A stretch of 64,000 bases of DNA from Massilia sp. NR 4-1. Its GTDB lineage: Bacteria; Pseudomonadota; Gammaproteobacteria; Burkholderiales; Burkholderiaceae_D. The number at the start of each line of letters is the position of its first letter. Position 1 is the first letter of the stretch. A program made the translations under genes and the position numbers. The DNA lies in contig NZ_CP012201.1 in the NCBI RefSeq assembly GCF_001191005.1, positions 806,001 to 870,000 on the forward strand, given 5' to 3'. Below, piece by piece: positions 38,845-48,929 of the stretch. The notes beneath the pieces are model-generated. The model was not told the origin of the DNA. It saw nothing but the letters and a program-made list of their open reading frames with translations, and did no database searches.

Positions 38845-38902
38845 TTCGGGTTGCTTGAATTCCGGTTTGAGCAATGTTGTAAATCTACTTATTTATAAAC
38901 CC

Positions 38903-38947
38903 GAATCCGCTCGACAAGGGTGCCCGCAAGGGTCACTGAACGGATTC
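38903..38947 (+). promoter_or_regulatory. Putative ribosomal protein S2 leader
   Basis: GAATCCG (38903-38909) pairs perfectly with CGGATTC (38941-38947). Inside it, GTGCCC-GCAA-GGG-CAC forms a smaller GNRA-capped hairpin with one bulge. The segment ends 23 bases before the rpsB ATG. This shape fits the S2-binding leader by which rpsB-tsf is autoregulated in proteobacteria; the match is by eye. Confidence 0.6.
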
Positions 38948-38970
38948 CAGACCCAACCCTGGAGTTAAAA

Positions 38971-39723
38971 ATGTCTGTAACGATGCGTGAAATGCTGGAA
39001 GCCGGCGTCCATTTCGGCCACCAAACCCGTTTCTGGAACCCAAAGATGGCTCCGTTCATCTTCGGCCACCGCAATAAAATTCACATCATCAACCTGGAAA
39101 AAACCATGGCGATGTACCAGGAGGCGATGAAGACCGTGCGCCAAGTGGCCGCTTCCCGTGGCACCATCCTGATGGTGGGCACCAAGCGCCAGGCCCGCGA
39201 TATCATCGCTGCCGAAGCACAACGCGCCGGTGTTCCTTATGTTGACCAGCGTTGGCTGGGCGGCATGCTGACCAACTTCAAAACCATCAAAACCTCGATC
39301 AAGCGTCTGAAAGACATGGAAGCGGCGATCGAAGACGGTTCCGTTGAGAAGCTGTCCAAAAAAGAAGCCCTGATGTTCAGCCGCGAAATGGAAAAGCTGC
39401 AGAAATCCATCGGCGGCATCAAGGAAATGGGCGGCGTGCCTGACGCAATCTTCGTGGTCGACGTTGGCTACCACAAAGGCGCGATCACCGAAGCTGCAAA
39501 ACTGGGCATCCCAGTGATCGGCGTGGTTGACACCAACCACTCCCCAGAAGGCGTGACCTACGTTATCCCTGGTAACGACGATTCCTCGAAAGCGATCACC
39601 CTGTACGCCCGCGGCGTGGCAGACGCAATCCTGGAAGGCCGTGCCAACGCCTCCGCTGAAGTCCTGGAAACCATCAAGACCGCAGCCGGCGACGAGTTCG
39701 TAGAAGTCAACGAACAAGCCTAA
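38971..39723 (+). CDS. rpsB: 30S ribosomal protein S2
   Basis: This 250-residue ribosomal protein has the family start VTMREMLEAGVHFGHQTRFW and the conserved QRWLGGMLTNFKTI and VIGVVDTNHSPEGVTYVIPG. The start at 38971 follows GGAG; the frame extends upstream to 38920 but into the leader. Codon use is strongly biased, as in highly expressed genes. It heads rpsB-tsf, with a hairpin terminator between the two genes. Confidence 0.99.
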   Translation: MSVTMREMLEAGVHFGHQTRFWNPKMAPFIFGHRNKIHIINLEKTMAMYQEAMKTVRQVAASRGTILMVGTKRQARDIIAAEAQRAGVPYVDQRWLGGMLTNFKTIKTSIKRLKDMEAAIEDGSVEKLSKKEALMFSREMEKLQKSIGGIKEMGGVPDAIFVVDVGYHKGAITEAAKLGIPVIGVVDTNHSPEGVTYVIPGNDDSSKAITLYARGVADAILEGRANASAEVLETIKTAAGDEFVEVNEQA

Positions 39724-39772
39724 GTTCTGGTCCGCCGCCAGGCGGATTTGCTGAGCTGAAAAGCGAGCATTG

Positions 39773-39804
39773 AAAAGGGGTGGCATCAGCTCCCCCTTTT
39801 TTTT
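39773..39804 (+). terminator. Terminator or attenuator between rpsB and tsf
   Basis: AAAAGGGG pairs with CCCCTTTT, and the stem runs into a T8 tract. Because tsf follows 73 bases later on the same strand with no obvious new promoter, this probably allows partial read-through and sets the S2 to EF-Ts ratio. Confidence 0.8.
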
Positions 39805-39877
39805 AACGATATGCCGGATGTTGCTGGCTGCCGCAAGGCGCCGCCCCGGTTGATCCACCGAATTACAGGAGAATTAC

Positions 39878-40792
39878 ATGGCAGCGATTACTGCAGCAAT
39901 GGTCGGCGAACTGCGCGCCAAAACCGACGCACCAATGATGGAATGCAAAAAAGCCCTGACCGAAGCCGATGGCGATATGGGCAAGGCGGAAGAGATTCTG
40001 CGCGTTAAACTGGGCGGCAAAGCGTCCAAAGCGTCGGCCCGCATCACCGCTGAAGGCGTGGTGGCAGCTTACATCGCCGGCGGCGTTGGCGCCCTGGTCG
40101 AAGTGAACTCGGAAACCGACTTCGTCGCCAAGAACGACGACTTCCTGGCCCTGTCGAACGCCGCCGCCAAGCTGGTGGCCGAGCACAACCCGGCCGACGT
40201 GGCTGCCCTGCTGGCCCTGCCGGCTGGCGACGGCAAGACCCTGGACGAAGTGCGCACCGCCCTGATCGGCAAAATCGGCGAAAACATGTCGATCCGCCGC
40301 TTCCAGCGTTTCGAAACCAGCGCCAAGCTGGCTTCCTACCTGCACGGCACCCGCATCGGCGTGATCGTCGAGTTCGACGGCGCCGACGAGCAAGTCGGTA
40401 AAGACGTGGCCATGCACATCGCCGCGATGAAGCCAGTGGCCCTGTCGTCCGAGCAAGTGCCGGCCGAACTGATCGAAAAAGAGCGTTCGGTGGCCAAAGC
40501 CAAGGCCGAAGAAGATGCCGCCAAAGCGGCTGCCGAAGGCAAGCCAGCCCAGTCCGCCGACATCGTCGCCAAGCGCCTGGAAGGTTCCGTGCAGAAGTAC
40601 CTGAAAGAAGTGTCGCTGCTGAACCAGGCTTTCGTGAAGAACGACAAGCAGTCCGTCGAGCAGATGCTGAAAGCGGCCAACGCCGCCGTGAAAGGCTTCA
40701 CCATGTACGTGGTGGGCGAGGGCATCGAGAAGAAGCAGGACGACTTCGCCGCCGAAGTGGCAGCCCAGATGGCTGCCTCCAAAGGAGCGTAA
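39878..40792 (+). CDS. tsf: Elongation factor Ts
   Basis: This 304-residue guanine nucleotide exchange factor recycles EF-Tu. The N-terminal UBA-like domain is AAMVGELRAKTDAPMMECKK. The dimerisation core contains VEVNSETDFVAKNDDF, and KYLKEVSLLNQAFVKND lies near the C-terminus. AGGAG precedes the ATG. It follows rpsB and is closed by a terminator before pyrH. Confidence 0.99.
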   Translation: MAAITAAMVGELRAKTDAPMMECKKALTEADGDMGKAEEILRVKLGGKASKASARITAEGVVAAYIAGGVGALVEVNSETDFVAKNDDFLALSNAAAKLVAEHNPADVAALLALPAGDGKTLDEVRTALIGKIGENMSIRRFQRFETSAKLASYLHGTRIGVIVEFDGADEQVGKDVAMHIAAMKPVALSSEQVPAELIEKERSVAKAKAEEDAAKAAAEGKPAQSADIVAKRLEGSVQKYLKEVSLLNQAFVKNDKQSVEQMLKAANAAVKGFTMYVVGEGIEKKQDDFAAEVAAQMAASKGA

Positions 40793-40800
40793 TCAAGAAA

Positions 40801-40824
40801 ACGGGCCGAGAGGCCCGTTTTTTT
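40801..40824 (+). terminator. Rho-independent terminator after tsf
   Basis: ACGGGCC-GAGA-GGCCCGT is a perfect seven-base-pair stem followed by T7. It separates rpsB-tsf from pyrH-frr and what follows. Confidence 0.93.
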
Positions 40825-40940
40825 AAGCCTACCCCCGGCCCGTGGCCAAAACGGGCTGGCGAATTTCCCGGCGGCGCGTATCATGCCGATATTATTGCCG
40901 CCGGTGTCATACCGAATAATCAATTTAGGAGCCCCAGCTC

Positions 40941-41657
40941 ATGTCAAAACCAGCCTACAAGCGTGTCCTCCTCAAACTGTCCGGCGAAGCCCTGATGGGA
41001 GATGATGCTTACGGCATCAACCGGGGCACGATCGAACGCATGGTGGCCGACGTGGCCGAGGTCGCGAAACTGGGTGTGGAACTGGCGGTCGTGATTGGCG
41101 GCGGCAATATCTTCCGCGGCGTGGCGCCAGGCGCCCAAGGCATGGACCGCGCCACCGCCGACTATATGGGCATGCTGGCCACCGTCATGAATGCGCTGGC
41201 CCTGGCCGACGCGATGCGCCATGTGGGCGTGACCGCGCGCGTCATGTCGGCCATCGGCATCGAACAGGTGGTCGAACCGTATGTGCGCCCCAAGGCGCTG
41301 CAGTATCTGGAAGAGGGCAAGGTCGTGGTGTTCGCTGCCGGCACCGGCAACCCCTTCTTCACCACCGATACCGCCGCCGCGCTGCGCGGCTCGGAAGTGA
41401 GCGCGGAGATCGTGCTGAAAGCCACCAAGGTCGATGGCGTGTATTCCGCCGACCCGAAAAAAGATCCGAACGCCACCCTGTTCCCGTCGATCACCTTCGA
41501 CGAAGCCATCGCCAAGCACCTGCAGGTGATGGATGCCACCGCCTTCGCGCTGTGCCGCGACCAGAAACTGCCGATCAAGGTGTTCTCCATCACCAAGCCT
41601 GGCGCGCTGATGCGCGTGATTATGGGCGAGGATGAAGGTACACTGGTACACGTTTAA
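40941..41657 (+). CDS. pyrH: UMP kinase
   Basis: This 238-residue hexameric bacterial UMP kinase phosphorylates UMP to UDP. The phosphate-binding RVLLKLSGEALMGDD, VVIGGGNIFRG, and the acceptor-site region FAAGTGNPFFTTDTAAALRG are all present. AGGAG precedes the ATG. It follows a terminator, so a promoter should lie in 40825-40930, though I cannot identify one confidently. It is 29 bases before frr. Confidence 0.98.
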   Translation: MSKPAYKRVLLKLSGEALMGDDAYGINRGTIERMVADVAEVAKLGVELAVVIGGGNIFRGVAPGAQGMDRATADYMGMLATVMNALALADAMRHVGVTARVMSAIGIEQVVEPYVRPKALQYLEEGKVVVFAAGTGNPFFTTDTAAALRGSEVSAEIVLKATKVDGVYSADPKKDPNATLFPSITFDEAIAKHLQVMDATAFALCRDQKLPIKVFSITKPGALMRVIMGEDEGTLVHV

Positions 41658-41686
41658 CAATATTTGCAAGCAACAGGAGAGCAGCA

Positions 41687-42247
41687 ATGTCCACCGCCGA
41701 CATTAAAAAGAACGCGCAAGACCGCATGAACAAGTCGCTGGAAACGCTGAAAGGCGATCTGGCCAAGGTGCGCACCGGCCGCGCCCACACCGGCATTCTC
41801 GATCACGTGATGGTCGATTACTACGGCAATCCGACCCCGATCAACCAGGTGGCCAACCTGACCCTGGTCGACGCGCGCACCATCGGCGTGACGCCGTTCG
41901 AAAAGAAAATGGGCGCCGCCATCGAGAAAGCCATCCGTGAAGCCGACCTGGGCCTGAACCCGGCCGCGCAGGGCGACCTGATCCGCGTGCCGACCCCGGC
42001 CCTCACCGAAGAGCGCCGCAAGGAAATGGTCAAGCTGTGCAAGAGCGAAGCCGAAGACGGCAAGATCGCCGTGCGCAATATCCGCCGCGACGCCAATGAA
42101 TCGCTGAAAAAGCTGGTCAAGGACAAAGCCATCTCGGAGGACGAAGAGCGCCGCGCTTCCGACGAAGTGCAGAAGCTGACCGACAAGTTCATCGCCGACA
42201 TCGACAAGATCGTTGCCGAAAAAGAAAAAGAAGTTCTGACCGTTTAA
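41687..42247 (+). CDS. frr: Ribosome recycling factor
   Basis: This 186-residue factor splits post-termination ribosomes together with EF-G. Conserved segments include LAKVRTGRAHTGILDHVMVD, PFEKKMGAAIEKAIREADLG and IRVPTPALTEERRKEMVKL. AGGAGAG precedes the ATG. It is followed by a long inverted repeat before uppS. Confidence 0.99.
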   Translation: MSTADIKKNAQDRMNKSLETLKGDLAKVRTGRAHTGILDHVMVDYYGNPTPINQVANLTLVDARTIGVTPFEKKMGAAIEKAIREADLGLNPAAQGDLIRVPTPALTEERRKEMVKLCKSEAEDGKIAVRNIRRDANESLKKLVKDKAISEDEERRASDEVQKLTDKFIADIDKIVAEKEKEVLTV

Positions 42248-42253
42248 GCTCCA

Positions 42254-42326
42254 AAAACCGGGGACGGACCCGGGTTTTCTGGCAAGATTGCTGAAAACCC
42301 CGGGCCTGTCCCCGGTTTTCGGTTTT
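42254..42326. repeat. Long inverted repeat between frr and uppS
   Basis: AAAACCGGGGAC and GTCCCCGGTTTT form the outer arms. Inner arms CCCGGGTTTTC and GAAAACCCCGGG close on a 13-base loop, and TTTTTT follows the right arm on the plus strand. The structure could act as a partial terminator. Its CCGGGGAC core looks like a repeated mobile-type palindrome, but only one copy is in the window. Confidence 0.7.
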
Positions 42327-42364
42327 TTCGGGTATGACCCACATTTAATGGCTTTAGCGTTTTC

Positions 42365-43116
<752 letters not shown>

Positions 43117-43117
<1 letters not shown>

Positions 43118-43950
43118 TGCTGAAAACACGGATTATTACCGCCCTGGTCTTGCTGGCGGTGCTGCTGCCGGCCTTGTTCCTGAACTATTTCCCGGTCTTT
43201 GCCGCCGTGCTGACCGTGTTCTTTGCCGCCGCCGCGTGGGAAAGCTTCCGCCTGTTCGGCAATAAGCGCCCGCTGCTGGTGGCCGCGTTCTGGACCGTGG
43301 CCTTCGCCTACACCTTCCTGCATGCGGGCGGCCATAGCGCCGCCAAATTCTGGCTGCTGCTGAGTCTCCTGATCTGGCTGCTGCGCTTTACCCCCACGCT
43401 GAAACTGGGCTTGCCGCCGCTCGAAGGCACGGGCAATGTCATGCTCAGCCTGATCTACGCCGTGACCCTGGTGGGCTGCTTCGTCGCCATCCTGACGCTG
43501 TACCTGCATTCGGCCACGTACCTGCTGTCGGCCATGGCCCTGGTGTGGATCGCCGATATCGGCGCCTACTTTGCCGGCAAGGCTTTCGGCAAGCGCAAGC
43601 TGGCGCCCAGCATCTCGCCCGGCAAATCCTGGGAAGGCGCGATCGGCGGCTGGATCGCCGTGCTGGCCCTGTCCGCGCTGAGCATCGCGCTGGCCGACAG
43701 CGTGCCGCTGCTGGCCGATACCTTTGCCGTCAAGCTGCAGGCTGCGCTGGGCTGGTTCAAGGCCCTGGCGGTACTGACCGTGATCGTGATCGCCTCCGTA
43801 GTGGGCGACCTGTTTGAATCCCAGCTCAAGCGCCGCGCCGGCATGAAGGACAGCAGCACGCTGCTGCCGGGCCATGGCGGCGTGCTCGACCGCATTGACG
43901 CCCTGGTGCCGGCGCTGCCGGTGGCCGCCTGGGTCAGTAATCTGTTCTGA
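43117..43950 (+). CDS. cdsA: Phosphatidate cytidylyltransferase
   Basis: This 277-residue inner-membrane enzyme makes CDP-diacylglycerol for phospholipids. It has about seven to eight hydrophobic helices. The signature S-x8-10-G-x3-D region near the C-terminus is DLFESQLKRRAGMKDSSTLL followed by PGHGGVLDRIDAL. SPGKSWEGAIGG is also conserved. The ATG at 43117 shares a base with the uppS stop; a longer frame inside uppS is rejected. Confidence 0.97.
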
Positions 43951-43958
43951 GGAAGTCT

Positions 43959-45140
43959 ATGCAAAGCATTACCATACTTGGCGCAACCGGCTCCATCGGC
44001 GTTTCCACGCTCGATGTGGTGGCGCGCCATCCCGAACGCTATACCGTGCATGCGCTGACGGCGCATAGCCGCGTCGAGGAACTGGCCGCCCAGTGCGAGC
44101 AGTTCCGTCCCGCGCGCGCCGTGGTCGGCACGGCCGCCGCCGCCGCGCAGCTGGACGCGCTGCTGCGCGCCAAAGGCTTGCGCACCGAAGTGGCGTGGGG
44201 CGAGCAGGCGCTGTGCGAAGTGGCCAGCGCCGCCGCCGTCGACAGCGTGATGGCGGCCATTGTCGGCGCCGCCGGCCTGGCGCCGACCCTGGCCGCCGCG
44301 CGCGCCGGCAAGAAAGTGCTGCTGGCGAACAAGGAAGCGCTGGTCATGTCCGGCCAGCTCTTCATGGACGCGGTGCAGGACAGCGGCGCCGTGCTGCTGC
44401 CCATCGACAGCGAACACAATGCGATCTTCCAATGCCTGCCGCCAGGCTATGGCCGCGTGCCGGCAGCGGCCGGCGTGAGCAAGATCTTGCTGACCGCATC
44501 CGGGGGTCCCTTCCTCAAGCGCGCCGTCGAGACGCTCGACAGCGTGACACCGGACGAAGCCTGCAAGCATCCGAAGTGGGTCATGGGCCGCAAGATCTCG
44601 GTCGATTCGGCCACCATGATGAACAAGGGCCTGGAAGTGATCGAAGCGCACTGGCTGTTCGGCGCGTCGGCGGAGCAGATCGAGGTGGTGATCCACCCGC
44701 AGTCGGTCGTCCATTCCATGGTTTCCTATAACGACGGCTCGGTGCTGGCGGAACTGGGCAACCCCGATATGCGCACGCCGATCGCGCACGCCCTGGCGTA
44801 TCCGGAGCGCATCGCTTCCGGCGTGGCCCAGCTGGACTTGACCCGCATCGGCAGCCTGCAATTCGAAAAGCCCGACTTTGAACGCTTCCCCTGCCTGGCC
44901 CTGGCCTTCGACGCGCTGCGCGCCGGCGGCACCGCGCCGGCCTTGCTGAATGCGGCCAACGAGGTGGCGGTGCAAGCCTTCCTTGACCAGCGCATCGGCT
45001 TCCGCCAGATCGACCGCGTGATCGCGCGCGTGATGGAGCAGCTGCCGCACGGCGCCGCCTCCAGCATCGAGGCGCTGATGGCGCAGGACGCGGCCGCCCG
45101 CGCCGCCGCCGAAACCCTGATCGGCGCGCTGGCCAAATGA
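43959..45140 (+). CDS. dxr: 1-deoxy-D-xylulose 5-phosphate reductoisomerase
   Basis: This 393-residue NADPH enzyme forms MEP, the committed step of the non-mevalonate isoprenoid pathway. The nucleotide-binding loop is ITILGATGSIGVSTLDVV. LLANKEALVMSG and LPIDSEHNAIFQCLP (metal-binding Asp and Glu) and the flexible-loop GGPF are present. GAGGA precedes the ATG. It overlaps rseP by four bases. Confidence 0.98.
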   Translation: MQSITILGATGSIGVSTLDVVARHPERYTVHALTAHSRVEELAAQCEQFRPARAVVGTAAAAAQLDALLRAKGLRTEVAWGEQALCEVASAAAVDSVMAAIVGAAGLAPTLAAARAGKKVLLANKEALVMSGQLFMDAVQDSGAVLLPIDSEHNAIFQCLPPGYGRVPAAAGVSKILLTASGGPFLKRAVETLDSVTPDEACKHPKWVMGRKISVDSATMMNKGLEVIEAHWLFGASAEQIEVVIHPQSVVHSMVSYNDGSVLAELGNPDMRTPIAHALAYPERIASGVAQLDLTRIGSLQFEKPDFERFPCLALAFDALRAGGTAPALLNAANEVAVQAFLDQRIGFRQIDRVIARVMEQLPHGAASSIEALMAQDAAARAAAETLIGALAK

Positions 45141-46495
45141 ACTTCCTGCAAACCCTGCTGGCTTTCGCGGTTGCGCTGGGTACGCTGATCGTCATCCATG
45201 AACTGGGCCACTATCTGGTGGCGCGCTGGTGCGGCGTGAAAGTGCTGCGCTTCTCGGTCGGCATGGGGCAGGTGGTGTGGTCGCGCCGCTTCGGCGCCGA
45301 CCAGACCGAATGGGCAGTATCGGCCCTGCCGCTGGGCGGCTATGTGAAGATGCTGGACGGCCGCGAGCAGGACCTGCGCGGCTTGCCGGAAGCCGACCTG
45401 AAACGCGAGTTCACGCGCCAGAACGTGTGGAAGCGCATCGCCATCGTGGCCGCCGGCCCGCTCGCCAACTTCCTGCTTGCCATCCTGCTGTTCGCCGGCC
45501 TGTACATGCATGGCGTGGACGAGCCTTCGACCCTGCTGGCGCCGCCGGCCGCCGAGACCGTGGCTGCCAGCGCCGGCGTCAAAGGCGGCGACCAGGTCGT
45601 CGCCATCAACGGCCAGCCGGTGCGCGGCTGGAGCGAGTTGCGCTGGACGCTGATCCAGGCCGCCGTCGACAAGCAGGGCGCCCGCCTCGATATCGAGCGC
45701 CAGGGCGAAGGCCGGCGCCAGCTCGACCTACCTGCTTCCGCATTTGCCGCCCTCAGCCTGGAAGGCGACGTGCCGTCTGCGCTGGGCATTGCCGTCGCCC
45801 GTCCGCCCGCGCTGGTGGGCCGCGTGATGGCCGAAGGCGCCGGCGCGCGCGCCGGCCTGCGCAGCGGCGACCTGATTCAGCGCGTCGATGGCGTGGCCAT
45901 GGCCGATGGCCTGGCCTTTATCGAAGCGGTGCGCAAGGCGCCCGGCCGCAGCCTGCATATCGAAGGCCGGCGCGCCGGCCAGCCTTTCGCGCTGGACCTG
46001 ACGCCCGACGCCGAAACCGACGCTAAGGGCGGACAGCCTGTAACAGTCGGTAAGATCAAGGTCGAGGTGCCGATGGCGCCGGATATGATTACCGTCGCTT
46101 CGGCTCCGGCGCAGGCGCTGGAGAAGGCGGTGCGCAAGGTCTGGGAAACCAGCGTGCTGACCGTGAAGATGATCGGCAAGATGATCACCGGCGAAGCGTC
46201 GTGGCGCAATGTCACCGGCCCGATCACGATCGCCGATTATGCGGGACAAACATCGCGGATAGGCGCAGTAAGCTATCTGCAGTTCATCGCCTTCATCAGT
46301 ATCAGTCTTGGGGTGATGAATTTGCTACCGATTCCTGTTCTGGATGGGGGGCATTTGCTGTATTATTCGCTGGAAGTTTTAACTGGACGCCCCGTGTCCG
46401 AGCGTTTTGCCGATCTGGCGCAGCGTATCGGTGTGGGCTTGCTGGTGGCCTTGATGGTGCTGGCCGTGTTCAACGATCTCGCGCGGCTGCTGTAG
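45137..46495 (+). CDS. rseP: Site-2 protease RseP
   Basis: This 452-residue inner-membrane zinc protease cleaves anti-sigma factors such as RseA and remnant signal peptides. H21-E22-L-G-H25 is the HExxH motif, in the first transmembrane helix. Two PDZ-like regions (about 115-195 and 215-290) follow. The third zinc ligand is in LLPIPVLDGGHLLYY near the C-terminus. Its stop is 63 bases before bamA. Confidence 0.97.
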   Translation: MNFLQTLLAFAVALGTLIVIHELGHYLVARWCGVKVLRFSVGMGQVVWSRRFGADQTEWAVSALPLGGYVKMLDGREQDLRGLPEADLKREFTRQNVWKRIAIVAAGPLANFLLAILLFAGLYMHGVDEPSTLLAPPAAETVAASAGVKGGDQVVAINGQPVRGWSELRWTLIQAAVDKQGARLDIERQGEGRRQLDLPASAFAALSLEGDVPSALGIAVARPPALVGRVMAEGAGARAGLRSGDLIQRVDGVAMADGLAFIEAVRKAPGRSLHIEGRRAGQPFALDLTPDAETDAKGGQPVTVGKIKVEVPMAPDMITVASAPAQALEKAVRKVWETSVLTVKMIGKMITGEASWRNVTGPITIADYAGQTSRIGAVSYLQFIAFISISLGVMNLLPIPVLDGGHLLYYSLEVLTGRPVSERFADLAQRIGVGLLVALMVLAVFNDLARLL

Positions 46496-46558
46496 GAGCA
46501 GGCCGGCGGCATACGTTTTGTAAATGTAGTCCAATGATTTGAGCCATTGAATTTGCCA

Positions 46559-48895
46559 ATGAAATTATATTCTGACCGCTTTGCCTTGCCTTCCTTTCGC
46601 CGCAGCCTGATCGGCGCCGCCGCTCTGGCACTCTGCTCCGGCAGTGCGCTGGCCCTTGAACCCTTTGTCGTCAAGGATATCCGCGTGGAGGGCATCCAGC
46701 GGACGGAAGCCGGCACCGTGTTCAGCTACCTGCCGGTGCGCGTGGGCGAGACCTTCACCGAAGACAAGAGCATCAGCACCATCAAGGCGCTGTACGCGAC
46801 CGGCTTCTTCAAGGACGTGAAACTGGAAGCCGACGGCGACGTGCTGGTGGTGCTGGTGGAAGAGCGTCCCGCCATCGCCAAGGTCGATTTCACGGGCACC
46901 AAGGAGTTCGAGAAGGACATGCTGGTCAAGGCGCTGAAGGATATCGGCGTCGGCGAAACCAAGATCTTCGACAAGGCGTCGGTCGACCGCGCCGAGCAGG
47001 AACTCAAGCGCCAATACCTGTCGCGCGGCCTGTACGGCGTGAAAGTGACCACCACCGTGACCCCGCTGGAGCGCAACCGCGTCAGCATCACCTTCGCGGT
47101 GGACGAGGGCGAAGTCGCCAAGATCAAGCAGATCAACCTGGTGGGCAACAAGGCCTTCTCCGACAAGGAGCTGCGCGACCAGCTGGCGCTGAATACCGGC
47201 GGCTGGTTCAGCTGGTACACCAAGGCCAACCAGTATTCCAAGACCAAGCTGACCGGCGACATCGAGTCGCTCAAGTCCTATTACCTGAACCGCGGCTACG
47301 TGGAGATGCAGGTCGAATCGACCCAGGTCTCGATCACCCCGGACAAGAAGGACATCTACATCACCATCAATATCGTCGAAGGCGAGAAGTACAAGGTCTC
47401 CGACATCAAGTTCGAAGGCGAGATGTTCGGCCGCGAGGACGAGCTGCGCCAGCTGGTGCTGCTGCGCAAAGGCGATGTGTATTCGGGCGAGCGCCTGACC
47501 GCCACCAATAAGCTGATCCAGGACCGCCTGGCGACCTTCGGCTACGCCTTCGCCAACGTCAACGCCAATCCGGACATCGACCGCGAAAAACGCGAAGTGG
47601 GCTTTACCTTCTTCGTCGATCCGGGCAAGCGCGCCTACGTGCGCCACATGAACATCGCCGGCAACACCACCACCCGCGATGAAGTGATCCGCCGCGAATT
47701 CCGCCAGTTCGAATCGAGCTGGTACGACGCCAACCGCGTCAAGCTGACGCGCGATCGCGTCGACCGCCTGGGCTATTTCAAGGATGTGACCATCGATACG
47801 CCGGAAGCGCAAGGCACTTCCGACCAGGTGGACGTGAACCTGACCGTGGTCGAGAAACCGACCGGCAACTTCCAGATCGGCGGCGCCTTCTCGCAGGCGG
47901 AGAAATTCACCTTCTCGGCGTCGATCCAGCAGGCCAACTTCGCCGGTTCGGGCAATACCGTGGGTATTGAGCTCAACACCAGCAAGTACAACCGCTCGAT
48001 CGCGTTCTCGCACACCAATCCTTACTTCACCGACGACGGCGTGTCGCGCAGCTACGAAGTCTATCTGCGTACCTACCGCCCGCCGGCGATCAATATCGGC
48101 GGCTATTCGATCCGCCAGACCGGTGGCCGCATCAGCTTCGGCGTGCCGTTCTCGGAAGTCGACACCGTCTTCTTCGGCATCGGCCTGGAACACTCGCAAG
48201 TCGAAACCGACAGCAGCAGCCCGACCTTCTGGCGCTCCTACCTGCGCAGCATCGGCGGTCCGGCCAACGGTATCGGTACCGCTTCGGCCAACTCGGTGCC
48301 GCTGACGGTGGCCTGGCAGCGCGACAGCCGCGACAGCGCGCTGACCCCGACCGTGGGGCAGTACCAGCGCGTCAACCTGGAAGCGGACTTCATCGGCGAA
48401 TCGAAGTATGGCCGCGCCGTCTACGAATACCAGTGGTTCCGCCCGCTGTTCTCCAAGGTCACGCTGGCCCTGAAGGGCGAGATCGGCCTGGGCCGCAGCT
48501 TCGGCAAGAAGCAGTATCCGGTCTTCAAGAACTTCTACGCCGGTGGCATCGGTTCGGTGCGCGGCTATGAAAGCTCGTCGCTCGGCATGCTCGATCCGCT
48601 CAGCCGCGATGCGCTGGGCGGCGCCTCGCGCCTGCTGATCAACTCCGAATTGCAGATGCCTTTCCCGGGCCAGGGCCAGGACCGCAGCTTGCGCTGGTTC
48701 GGCTTCCTGGATGGCGGCCAGGTTTACCGCGAGCGCGAAAAGATGCGCATCTCGGAACTGCGCTTCTCCACCGGCCTGGGCATCAGCTGGATTTCCCCGG
48801 TCGGTCCGCTCAAGTTGAGTTATGCTAAGCCTTTGAACGCCAAGCCGGGTGACCGCCTAGAACGCTTCCAGTTCCAGATGGGTGCAGGTTTCTAA
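46559..48895 (+). CDS. bamA: Outer-membrane protein assembly factor BamA
   Basis: This 778-residue beta-barrel is the core of the BAM complex. A signal peptide (LIGAAALALCSGSALA) is followed by five POTRA domains (about 25-425), beginning FVVKDIRVEGIQRTEAGTVF. The C-terminal barrel contains VRGYESSSLG (the VRGF/Y loop) and ends with F (FQFQMGAGF). The ATG at 46559 was preferred over an in-frame TTG at 46547; both have weak ribosome binding sites. It is followed by skp, which encodes a periplasmic chaperone for barrel proteins. Confidence 0.98.
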   Translation: MKLYSDRFALPSFRRSLIGAAALALCSGSALALEPFVVKDIRVEGIQRTEAGTVFSYLPVRVGETFTEDKSISTIKALYATGFFKDVKLEADGDVLVVLVEERPAIAKVDFTGTKEFEKDMLVKALKDIGVGETKIFDKASVDRAEQELKRQYLSRGLYGVKVTTTVTPLERNRVSITFAVDEGEVAKIKQINLVGNKAFSDKELRDQLALNTGGWFSWYTKANQYSKTKLTGDIESLKSYYLNRGYVEMQVESTQVSITPDKKDIYITINIVEGEKYKVSDIKFEGEMFGREDELRQLVLLRKGDVYSGERLTATNKLIQDRLATFGYAFANVNANPDIDREKREVGFTFFVDPGKRAYVRHMNIAGNTTTRDEVIRREFRQFESSWYDANRVKLTRDRVDRLGYFKDVTIDTPEAQGTSDQVDVNLTVVEKPTGNFQIGGAFSQAEKFTFSASIQQANFAGSGNTVGIELNTSKYNRSIAFSHTNPYFTDDGVSRSYEVYLRTYRPPAINIGGYSIRQTGGRISFGVPFSEVDTVFFGIGLEHSQVETDSSSPTFWRSYLRSIGGPANGIGTASANSVPLTVAWQRDSRDSALTPTVGQYQRVNLEADFIGESKYGRAVYEYQWFRPLFSKVTLALKGEIGLGRSFGKKQYPVFKNFYAGGIGSVRGYESSSLGMLDPLSRDALGGASRLLINSELQMPFPGQGQDRSLRWFGFLDGGQVYREREKMRISELRFSTGLGISWISPVGPLKLSYAKPLNAKPGDRLERFQFQMGAGF

Positions 48896-48929
48896 TATCA
48901 AAGAGCAATAACAAATACTACGGAGAACC

